Positions 53,301-63,330 of a stretch of 64,000 nucleotides of DNA are shown piece by piece. This DNA comes from Isoperla grammatica. Its lineage: Eukaryota > Arthropoda > Insecta > Plecoptera > Perlodidae. Under the pieces are notes generated by a model. The model did not search any database and had not been told where the DNA came from. It saw only the letters and a program-made list of their open reading frames with translations. The stretch covers positions 23,855,097-23,919,096 of the forward strand of contig OX246749.1 in assembly GCA_945910005.1 (NCBI GenBank). The letters are read 5' to 3'. The position numbers and the translations under genes were made by a program. Position 1 is the stretch's first letter, and every line of letters begins with the position of its first letter.

Positions 53301-56109
53301 TGGTCGTTTTTGGTTAAAATATGGACAAAATCTAGAAATTGGCTGATTTCAGTCTATCTACCACAAACTTCGAGTTTAAAGAGGAATCTTAAATACAGCT
53401 GGGATTCCTAAGTGTTTCAACCAAAGTTGACAAATCGTTGTTTTAGAGCGTTTTAGGCTCCAATAAGCACAATTTGTCCATTTCGTCACATTTCGATAAC
53501 TTCTATAGAAGTTACACCCTCCGTTGAAAAATAAGAATTATAGGTTGCATTCTTCAAGAGTATTATGAAAATGCATAAATTGAGTTTTTTGGTCGTTTTT
53601 GGTTAAAATATGCATTAAATATAGAAATTGGCTGATTTCAGTCTATCTACCACAAACTTCGAGTTTTAAGAGGTATCTTGCATACAGCTGGGATTCCTAA
53701 GTGTTTCAACCAAAGTAATCAAATCGTTGTTTTGGAGTGTTTTAGGCTCCAATAAGCACAATTTGTCCATTTCGTCCCATTTCGATAACTTCTATAGAAG
53801 TTACACCCTCCGTTGAAAAATAAGAATTATAGTTTTTATTCTTCAAGAGTATTATGAAACTGCATAAATTGAGTTTTTTGGTCGTTTTTGGTTAATATAT
53901 TCGTTAAATATAGAAATTGGCTGATTTCAGTCCATCTACCACAAACTTCCAGTTTTAAGAGGAATCTTGCATACGGCTGGGATTTCTTAGGGTTTCAACT
54001 TAATTGCACAAATCGTTGTTTTAGAGCGTTTCAGGCTCCAATAAGCACAATTTGTCTATTTCGTCACATTTCGATAACTACTTCAGAAGTTACACCCTCC
54101 GTTGAAAAATAAGAATTATAGGTTGCATTCTTTAAGAGTATTATAAAAATGCATAAATTGTGTTTTTTGGTCGTTTTTGGTTAAAGTATGCATAAAATAT
54201 AGAAGTTGGCTGATTTCAGTCTATCTACCACAAACTTCCAGTTTTAAGAGGAATCTTGCATACAGCTGGGATTCCTAAATGTTTCTATCAAAGTTGACAA
54301 ATCGTTGTTTTAGAGCGTTTCAGGCTCCAATTAGCACAATTTGTCCATTTCGTCACATTTCGATAACTTCTTTAGAAGTTACACCCTCCGTTGAAAAATA
54401 AGAAATATAGTTTGCATTCTTCAAGAGTATTATGAAAATGCATAAATTGAGTTTTTTCGTCGTTTTTGGTTAAAATATGCATAAAATATAGATATTGGCT
54501 GATTTCAGTTTATCTACCACAAACTTCCAGTTTTAAGAGGAATCTTGCATATGGCTGGGATTCCTAAGGGTTTCAACCAAAGTTGACAAATCGTTGTTTT
54601 AGAGCTCTTCAGGCTCCAATAAGCACAATTTGTCCATTTCCTCACATTTCGATAACTTCTATAGAAGTTACACCCTCCGTTGAAAAATTTAATTATAGTT
54701 TTTATCCTTCAAGAGTATTATGAAAATGCATAAATTGAGTTTTTTTGGCGTTTTTGGTTAAAATATGCATAAAATATAGAAATTGGCTGACTTTAGTCTA
54801 TCTACCACAAACTTCCAGTTTTAAGAGGAATCTTGCATACGGCTGGGATTTCTAAGGGTTTCAACTTAATTGCACAAATCGTTGTTTTAGAGCGTTTCAG
54901 GCTCCAATAAACACAATTTGTCCATTTCGTCACATTTCGATAACTTCTATAGAAGTTACACCATCCGTTGAAAAATAAGAATTATAGTTTGCATTCTTCA
55001 AGAGTATTATGAAAATGCATAAATTGAGTTTTTTCGTCGTTTTTGGTTAAAATATTATGCATAAACTGTAGAAATTGGCTGATTTCGGTCGATCTACCAC
55101 AAACTTCCAGTTTTAAGAGGAATCTTGCATACGGCTGGGATTCCTAAGTGTTTGAACCAAAGTTGACAAATCGTTGTTTTAGAGCGTTTCAGGCTCCAAT
55201 AAGCACAATTTGTCCATTTCGTCACATTTCGATAACTTCTATAGAAGTTACACCCTCCATTGAAAAATAAGAATTATAGGTTGCATTCTTCAAGAGTATT
55301 ATGAAAATGCATAAATTGAGTTTTTTGGCCGTTTTTGGTTAAAATATGCATAAAATATAGAAATTAGCTGATTTTAGTCTATCTACCACAAACTTCCAGT
55401 TTTAAGAGGAATCTTGCATACGGCTGGGATTCCTAAGGGTTTCAACCAAATTGCACAAATCGTTGTTTTAGAGCGTTTCAGGCTCCAATAAGCACAATTT
55501 GTCCATTTCGTCACATTTCGATAACTTCTATAGAAGTTACACCCTCCGTTGAAAAATAAGAATTATAGTTTTTATTCTTCAAGAGTATTATGAAAATGCA
55601 TAAATTTAGTTTTTTGGTCGTTTTTGGTTAAAATATGCATAAAATATAGAAATTGGCTGATTTCAGTCTATCTACCACAAACTTCCAGTTTTAAGAGGAA
55701 TCTTGCATACGGCTGGGATTCCTAAGGGTTTCAACAAAATTGCACAAATCGTTGTTTAAGAGCGTTTCAGGCTCCAATAAGCACAATTTGTCCATTTCGT
55801 CACATTTCGATAACTTCTATAGAAGTAACACCCTCCGTTGAAAAATAAGAATTATAGTTTTTATTCTTCAAGAGTATTATTTAAATGCATAAATTGAGTT
55901 TTTTTGGCGTTTTTGGTTAAAATATGCATAAAATATAGAAATTGGCTGATTTCAGTCTATCTACCACAAACTTCCAGTTTTAAGAGGAATCTTGCATACG
56001 GCTGGGATTCCTAAGGGTTTCAACCAAAGTTGACAATTCGTTGTTTTAGAGCGTTTCAGGCTCCAATAAGCACAATTTGTCCATTTCGTCACATTTCGAT
56101 AACTACTTT

Positions 56110-56220
56110 AGAAGTTACACCAACAGTTGAAAAATAATTATGTAAGTGTGCACAAATTGAGTTTTTTGGTCGTTTTTGGTTAAAATATGCATAAAATATA
56201 GAAATTAGCTGATTTTTATA
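56110..56220. repeat. Truncated satellite monomer (about 111 bp)
   Basis: Between gaagttacaccaacagttg and the next gaagttacaccctccg only about 111 bp remain instead of 289: the central and upstream part of the monomer is deleted (gctgattt joins directly to ttatagaagtt at about 56210). Confidence 0.85.
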
Positions 56221-57725
56221 GAAGTTACACCCTCCGTTGAAAAATAAAAATTATAGTTTTTATTCTTCAAGAGTATTATGAAAATGCATAAATTGAGTTT
56301 TTTGGTCGTTTTTGATTAAAATATGCATAAAATATAGAAATTGGCTGATTTCAGTCTATCTACCACAAACTTCGAGTTTTAAGAGGAATCTTGCAAACAG
56401 CTGGGATTCCTAAGTGTGTCAACCAAAGTTGACAAATCGTTGTTTTAGAGCGATTCAGGCTCCAATAAGCACAATTTGTCCATTTCGTCACATTTCGATT
56501 ACTTCTATCGAAAGTAACACCCTCCGTTGAAAAATAAGAATTATAGTTTTTATTCTTCAAGAGTATTATGAAAATGCATAAATTTAGTTTTTTGGTCGTT
56601 TTTGGTTAAAATATGCATAAAATATAGAAATTGGCTGATTTCAGTCTATCTATCACAAACTTCCAGTTTTAAGAGGAATCTTGCATACGGCTGGGATTCC
56701 TAAGGGTTTCAACCAAATTGCACAAATCGTTGTTTTAGAGCGTTTCAGGCTCCAATAAGCACAATTTGTCCATTTCGTTACATTTCGATAACTTCTTTAG
56801 AAGTTACAACCTCCGTTGAAAAATAAGAATTATAGGTTGCATTCTTCAAGAGTATTATGAAAATGCATAAATTGAGGTTTTTGGTCGTTTTTGGTTAAAA
56901 TATGGATAAAATATAGAAATTGGCTGATATCAGTCTATCTACCACAAACTTCGAGTTTTAAGAGGAATCTTGCATACAGCTGGGATTCCTAAGTGTTTCA
57001 ACCAAAGTTGACAAATCGTTGTTTTAGAGCGTTTCAGGCTCCAATAAGCACAATTTGTCCATTTCGTCCATTTCGATAACTTCTATGGAAGTTACACCCT
57101 CCGTTGAAAAATAAGTATTATAGGGTGCATTCTTCAAGAGTATTATGAAAATGCATAAATTGTGTTTTTTGGTCGTTTTTGGTTAAAATATGCATAAAAT
57201 ATCGAAATTGGCTGATTTCAGTCTATCTACCACAAACTTCCAGTTTTAAGAGGAATCTTGCATACAGCTGGGATTCCTAAGTGTTTCAACCAAAGTTGAC
57301 ATAATCGTTGTTTTAGTGCGTTTCAGGCTCTAATTAGCACAATTTGTCCATTTCGTCACATTTCGATAACTTCTTCAGAAGTTACACCCTCCGTTGAAAA
57401 ATAAGAAATATAGTTTGCATTCTTCAAGAGTATTATGAAAATGCATAAATTGAGTTTTTTCGTCGTTTTTGGTTAAAATATGCATAAAATATAGAAATTT
57501 GCTGATTTCAGTCTATCTACCACAAACTTCGAGTTTTAAGAGGAATCTTGCATACAGCCGGGATTCCTAAGTGTTTCAACCAAAGTTGACAAATCGTTGT
57601 TTTAGAGCGATTCAGGCTCCAATAAGCACAATTTGTCCATTTCGTCACGTTTCGATATTTTCTATAGAAGTTACACCCTCCGTTGAAAAATAGGAATTAT
57701 AGTTTTTATTCTTCAAGAGTATTAT

Positions 57726-58195
57726 GCCCACGAAACACAAGTACCTCCTTATGATGTACTTTTTACATCCTAAAAAGGAAGCTAGGATGTTCTAAGGAGG
57801 TCCTTTTTTGAGCCTTTCTTGTGCTTTTTTGGGTCCTATTGACCAACCTAATTTCAATCTTTATTACCTCCTTAGCACCACCTTTTTGGGACCTCTTTAG
57901 GAGGTAAAAAAGAGGCATTTATGATGTAAAAAGGAGGTCCTTTTTTGTGCATTTTAACGGTCTTTCTACCTCCTTTTATGTACAAAATTGGACCTTCTTA
58001 GGAGGTAAAAAAGAGGCCTTAAGGATGGAAAAATTACCTCTTTTTTGTGCTTTTTGACGGTATTTTTACCTCCTTTTATGTACAAAATTTGACCTTTTTA
58101 GGAGGTAAAAGAGAGGCCGTCAGGAGGTAAAAATAACTTCTTTTTTGGTGCTTTTTTATGTATTTTTAAGAGGCTCCTTTATGCTCAAGAAAGAG
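57726..58195. repeat. Degenerate ~100-bp tandem repeat rich in acctcctt/aaggaggt inverted pairs
   Basis: acctccttttatgtacaaaatt recurs about 101 bp apart (57967, 58068), each followed 15-20 bp later by ttaggaggtaaaa, so each unit can fold into a hairpin. Related but weaker units precede and follow. It is fused directly to the satellite edge. Unknown family, with no ORF. Confidence 0.75.
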
Positions 58196-58279
58196 AATGA
58201 GGATTACTTGCAAAGGAACATGCACACAGTTCAGAATAATTTAACCACCAGATCAGAATTGTTCAGTTAGCTATCCCTT

Positions 58280-58780
58280 ACTAAAAATATACATCACCAA
58301 TGAATAACAAAATATAAACCAAGGTGCACACTGCACATCACCAATTGATAACCATGTGTAAACCAAATAGTAACCGTTGTTTCAAAATGTGACTATTTGG
58401 TGATGGATGCATAACTTATTGCAAACCACTTCTTGGGATGGATGCAAACCAAAGCATCACCTTGGTAACTAATGAATAACTACAAAGGTGCAAATTATAA
58501 ACCAATTGATAACCAAAACATAACCTCGGTGACTTATTAATAACCATATAGGCCTAGTCATGAATTATAAACCAATTGATAACCAAAACATAACCTTGGT
58601 GACATTAATAACCATATAGTCCGGATTTATAAACCAATTGTTAACCAAGCGGTGACTTATTAATAACCATATAGTCACAAATTATAAACCAATTGATAAC
58701 CAAACATAACCTCGGTGACTTATTAATAACTATATAGTCTCGCATTATAAACCAATTGACCATTAAACAAAAAATGAACA
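58280..58780. repeat. Degenerate 55-70 bp repeats (aaaccaattgataacc)
   Basis: aaaccaattg occurs at 58499, 58569, 58631, 58686 and 58749, with similar aaccaa/aataacc text from about 58300. Unit lengths vary (70, 62, 55, 63 bp) and end in gtgactta..aataaccatatag. No ORF. Confidence 0.75.
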
Positions 58781-59027
58781 TACAAATTTTAAAAAAAAAT
58801 TACATTTTATTTTGTCTTACAAATTTTATCTTGACAAACATACACCTCTACTAATACATGTAAATCATACTTACCTCAAAATTAAGAACTAAAAAATATG
58901 GGTCAAAGGATGTGAAAGGATGTTCAGTGAAATGTCATTTATACATTTTTCAAGGTGGGCTTCATCAGCAAGAACATGTTTTAGTTAACTAAACAAATTA
59001 GGCCTATACAATAAGCATGGCGGTATC
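58781..59027. other. AT-rich interval, nothing recognised
   Basis: Low-complexity T/A-rich DNA between the repeats and the MITE. No ORF of interest. Confidence 0.4.
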
Positions 59028-59426
59028 ATAAAAATTAGGGATGTCAAACAATATGAAATTCAATATCGCTAATCGCAAAACAAACACAAACTTGTTGCGA
59101 TATATATTGTGTCAATATTGCAAATTAAATTTTTACCGCGGTATATAATGAAAGATGCACTAAATAGTAAATACTTGTGCGTTTATTTGGCTACTCGTTT
59201 TTAAATTTTGTCATATCCTCATCGCGCCTAATTGTCAACCCATGCCCGAGCGTTAGGCGGCCGCTCATTGAGTGCTGAGCGGACGCCCAAATTTAAATAT
59301 AAACGCAAGTCATCGCGATATCTTACATAATTTAATATTGTATGATTATTGCAATATGACTCGCCATATCACGATATTATCTACATTTATTGATATACGA
59401 TGTTTGTTGACATTCCTAATAAAAAG
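59028..59426. mobile_element. hAT-like MITE (59036-59418) with 8-bp target duplication
   Basis: Begins tagggatgtcaaacaa and ends ttgttgacattccta, an imperfect terminal inverted repeat of about 15 bp. Flanks are ataaaaat (59028-59035) and ataaaaag (59419-59426), matching at 7 of 8 bases. The 383-bp body is AT-rich and non-coding. The 8-bp duplication and TAGGGATG-like ends suggest a non-autonomous hAT relative. Confidence 0.72.
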
Positions 59427-60621
59427 GTTCCATTGGAGAAATGAAAAATATATAGCAGTTTTCACTGTACCAGCATGGGTGCAATCAACTAGAAAATCCA
59501 AATCATAGGTTGTATTTTATTAATGGCACTTAGTATTTATTACCTATTGAACAATGCAATACAAACTAACTATGTGAACTAAATACGTCATTGCAATTTT
59601 GCAACATTGTCCTATTATTTCATCTGCGGACGATACAAATATCTACATGTATCTGGATTTGAACTAAATTCATCAATACGCATTTGTTAAATATAGAGAG
59701 GAGTGGGAATGCCAAAAGTATTGGGTATTCCCAAATGTTTGATCATTCCTAAAGTTGAGATATTCACAAAGTTTTGCACATTACCAAGAACTTGAGTGTT
59801 ACCAAGCTCTTTTCCTTGGATATACCTAATTAGGGAATACTTTTTCTCGGTGTTTCGATGTTTGGCGAAGGCGTGTTTCAGGCAATGATTGTTCATGGAT
59901 TTCCATCTCTAGGAATTCCAAATGTTTGGAAGGTCCAAAGAATGAATATGACGATTTTCTTTTGATTTCTTTGCGGGCTGTGCCGCATTTCCGGTTTGAG
60001 TTTGATCATCTCCAATTGGCGTATGCGAAGCTCATGTGGAGAACTTTTATTCACAAAGGCTGAAATCAAGACGAAAAATTTTAAGCCTAGTTACAATACA
60101 ATTGCACGTCTCTGTTGGATTCTGCCTTGACGAAGGCCCGAGTCCTATGAAGGTAGTGAGTGCTGACTGCTGCAAAAGGTCTCAGAGTTTTATTTGAAAA
60201 AAAAAAAAAATGGGATAATTGGGGTACTTAGTGTGCACAATCATTGGGCCATTGATCATATTTTATTGTATTTTGACGATCTCAGAAAAATTCTTCTTTA
60301 GGGGTTGAAAGTTTTTGAAAGTTGAAGCAAGAAATTATCAACTATCCTCCAATGGGATTACTAGGCCCACACCCCACAGTGAATATGCAATAATGAAAAT
60401 AAGAATTAATATGGTAGGCCATGTTATGTTACTGTCAGACACTAGGACCTTTCCAGAGTTGGGGGTGGGGGGTCAATTTATAAGCAGCAAAAATCAAAAC
60501 CATATCATGGTAGGATTCGTGCCAAACAAAAAACAGGGTCAGTTCTAGAACCTGTGTAGGAAAAGATTCATTTGGTGATGGTGTCTACTATAGGCAGGTC
60601 CAAGTACTAATACTATTGTGA
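59427..60621. other. AT-rich non-coding interval
   Basis: No gene recognised. It contains a run of 18-bp degenerate repeats (59707-59825) and a 14-bp A run near 60199. The short ORFs have no family features. Confidence 0.45.
59707..59825. repeat. 18-bp degenerate repeats (attccYaaagttt-type)
   Basis: Successive segments attcccaaatgtttgatc, attcctaaagttgagat, attcacaaagttttgcac, attaccaagaacttgagt and gttaccaagctcttttcc are each 17-18 bp. On the - strand they read as six-residue steps (LGNxxx/LGIxxx), but no larger protein is evident. Confidence 0.7.
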
Positions 60622-61289
60622 CTAAAGTCAAATTATATTTAAGAAGCGTAGGGATGGAATGAGACCGTCTTCGGTTGTGGGTATTGTGAGCGCGTCAAGC
60701 GTGTCATCGAGTAATAGGCTTCGGCTCGGTTCAAACCGTCTTACAGTGCGACTAACAAACATTGGCTGGTCGACAGTGAAACAGGTGAACGCAGAATGTC
60801 TTATGCTAATTATAATATGACAAACATTTTGTCGGGTGTAGTTAGTGCATGGAAGGAACCATTGGCACCTATTACACCCCCCCCCCCCCCCCCCCCACAC
60901 CTAGAAACCAAAATACTGATCTGGTAGCCCGAATGTTTAGCTTCTGGTTATTGGTTACAATTTGTTTTTCCCGTCCATTATGGCTGATGCAGATGCTGTT
61001 GGAATGCAGGTTATACATATACCGACAATGTACATAGCCGCTTTTAATTACCTTCGAAACATTATGTCAAACTCACTTTAAAAATAATGATACATCAATT
61101 CAGTGTTTCCGCATGTTGCATGCATAGAAGATTCCATGGACTCGGGTCAATGTTTGTTAGTTGCCTTACAGGACGAGTTGTGCCAGCTCGGACCCATTAC
61201 CAGATGACACGCTTGACGCGCTCGCAATACCCACAACCAAAGACGGTCTCATTCCATCCCTACGCTTCTTAAATATAATTTGACTTTAG
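60622..61289. mobile_element. Inverted-repeat element with long arms (about 140 bp)
   Basis: 60622-60767 is matched in reverse complement by 61148-61289. The first ~88 bp are nearly identical (ctaaagtcaaattatattt..., two differences by eye). The inner part is more divergent but realigns at actaacaaacattg. About 380 bp separates the arms and includes a 20-bp C run. No transposase ORF is seen. Target duplication is unclear. Confidence 0.78.
60877..60896. repeat. Poly-C tract, 20 bp
   Basis: Uninterrupted C run between the inverted arms. Confidence 0.9.
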
Positions 61290-61681
61290 GGATGTCAATA
61301 GGTACCCGGAATTTTTCATACCTGCGTTACCCGGATAGCAAAATTAATTTTTATTGTCATGGGCTTTCATGGGCGTCAAATAATTGGTAGGCCGTAAGGT
61401 ATTGCATTGTGTTCAGTGCATGACGCTTCAAATTATTGTTTACACACAAACTACATCACGCACACTATGAGGTACAAACAAGAACACTGGTGGCTTCTGT
61501 GCGGATGAAGTTATAGCACGCGTTCGGACACCCCGGACAAAGCACAAAGACGCCGCAATTATGATTTTTGTTTTGTTTGACAGATTGAAAACAGGTAATG
61601 TCAAGTAAAGGGTTTAATGAAAAGTTGGAACCATACTCGGGTGCACCGGGCGGGTAACGGGTACCCGTTGACATCCCTTAT
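61287..61681. mobile_element. Second hAT-like inverted-end element
   Basis: Left end tagggatgtcaataggtacccg and right end cgggtacccgttgacatcccta-like (61659-61680, with one extra t) are inverted repeats of about 20 bp. The left end overlaps the end of the previous inverted-repeat arm. I do not see a convincing 8-bp duplication. No ORF. Confidence 0.55.
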
Positions 61682-61764
61682 TGTAACATGGGTGAAACAT
61701 ACTAAGTATAAGTTTCCCCCCTCGACTCCCCCGCCGAGTTTCTACACCAGTGTATGTTAATAAA

Positions 61765-61937
61765 TACTACGTTTATCAAGCGGACTACATGAGTGCATGT
61801 ACTCCCACCACTATACGCAACGAACCCACTTTCCGTTTCAAATAAATGGTAAGTGAGTAGCATATGCCCGTTGCGTATAGTGGTGGCAATGCATGCACTC
61901 ATGCAGTCCGGAATGAGTCCGCTTGATAAACGTAGTA
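61765..61937. repeat. Foldback (arms 58-69 bp, 46-bp loop)
   Basis: tactacgtttatcaagcgga...ccaccactatacgcaacg (61765-61822) is repeated in reverse complement at 61869-61937 with an 11-base indel. The predicted RNA would be a long stable hairpin. It could be a MITE, a small-RNA source or a chance palindrome. I cannot tell which. Confidence 0.75.
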
Positions 61938-62501
61938 GGCCTAATTGATTATGTTGCAATTGACACTGCATTGATTTTTATAAAGGCAAAAGGCAATTTA
62001 CCATAGCCTAATATAATAATATAGGTTTCTATACTGTTGCATATTATTAAAAAGCAGATCAAGATTCAGGAGGATATAGGAGGATAGTATACCAAAAATG
62101 AAAACTTACATTTTTCTTCTATATTTGGTGTTGGCCCTACTAGCCTACTAATGGTAGGCATATGCTGGTAGGATGACTGCCTGCTCTTGGTTTGTGCCAA
62201 GTGGCCTACCAGTACACCATTGCATCCCTTCACCCCCCACATGGACAAGTACCACCTGGAAAGTAAGAAGAACAATTAGGCCTTGGGGATTGTATAATAG
62301 GCCTCCGCTTCTTATATGTAATGCAACGTATTATGGAAGTGAATTGTACGCATGACGGTTAGGCCTATATGGTACAATTTGTAGAGCCTCAGAAAATTGA
62401 CAAAGCAATAGTTAATAAAATGTGAACAAATTGATCTTTTCTTTAGACGGAAAATAACTAAATTGAAATATCGCGCAAAATGAGCTAAAAATTAGAAGAC
62501 C
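61938..62501. other. Non-coding interval
   Basis: No gene or repeat recognised beyond short taggcctac/aggcc motifs. Confidence 0.4.
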
Positions 62502-62640
62502 TGTCCGAATAGTACTCAATTCTTGTTCTCGATTTAATGTCATCAACAATTATTAACAATCTGTGAGCTTAGGTTACCCTTTGTTGATGAACTCCAAGTT
62601 CGAGAAAAATAATTAGCAACGTTTTGATACTATTCGGACA
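62502..62640. mobile_element. 139-bp mini inverted-repeat element
   Basis: tgtccgaatagta at the left and tactattcggaca at the right are exact inverted repeats of 13 bp. Inner sequence also partly pairs (ttctcga / tcgagaa). No clear target duplication. Confidence 0.55.
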
Positions 62641-62984
62641 CGTCCAGACATATTTATCGAGCATTTCTCACGCGTTCTCATTTTAACTGGTACATTTAGG
62701 CATTAGGCCTATATCTAGGATATCAATCACTTATTAACATTGTAATAATTATTAAATTTATTGCTTTTAAAAATGATTTTACTGCTTCACAGCACGGCTT
62801 CATTTAACAAGTTTAACTGACTTGACGAGTACGTTTTTACCAGTTATCAATTATCGGCTAGCACTTTCCAAGAACATTGATCATTACCACGTTTAACAAG
62901 TGGGCTGAGCACGGACTTATCCATCACCACTATACTTACACAACGAGCCAGGTTTCCATTTTACTTAAACGGACAAAAGCAGTA
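62641..62984. other. AT-rich non-coding interval
   Basis: Nothing recognised. Confidence 0.4.
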
Positions 62985-63330
62985 GGCCTACGTTTCTGGT
63001 AGGCCCTAGCCTTAGCCTACACTTTTGGTAGGCCCTAGCCTAGGCCTGCACTTTTGATAGGCCCAAGCCTAGGCCTAGGCTAGGCCTACGCTTTTGGTAG
63101 GCCCAAGCCTAGCCTAGGCCATGAGCTAATAGCTAGCCTAGGCCTAGGCAGGATTAAATTTTATAGCCTAGGGCCTAGATGTTTTATAGGCTGAACTAGT
63201 TACGGCAGGGTGGGCCTAAGGCCTAGCCTATGCTTAGAGGAGGTAGGCCTAGGCTTAGGGCGTAGTAGCCACTAACGATTTAGAATTTACACCCTAGTTT
63301 ATTAGAGGTAGGACCTAGGCCTAAATCCTA
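62985..63330. repeat. AGGCCT-rich degenerate tandem tract
   Basis: Many overlapping copies of taggcctagg / tagcctaggcc and of a longer ttttggtaggcccaagcctagg module (for example 63013, 63045, 63080). The palindromic core is cctagg/aggcct. Confidence 0.8.

Larger units (their letters stand above)
39201..57725. repeat. 289-bp satellite, right block (homogenised, A-type)
   Basis: From about 39.3 kb all monomers are A-type (ttttaagaggaatcttgc), with subtypes cttccag/cttcgag and cggctggg/cagctggg. Landmarks ggctga at 39467, 39756 and 40045 are exactly 289 bp apart. Large segments are near-identical copies of each other (see the 41.5-50.4 kb duplications). The array stops abruptly after agtattatg at 57725, inside a monomer. 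Weak ORFs of 60-100 codons recur with the monomers and are not genes. Confidence 0.95.

Noticed and set aside
42066..54112. Identical 64-74 codon ORFs at regular distances
   Set aside because: By-products of duplicated satellite blocks. Useful as duplication markers only.
26386..57725. CENP-B box in the 289-bp monomer
   Set aside because: I looked for TTCG-N4-A-N2-CGGG and found no match in the monomer consensus by eye.
60628..60900. ORF of 90 codons on the - strand
   Set aside because: It spans an inverted-repeat arm and a C run. It has no family motif and the Gly run comes from the homopolymer.
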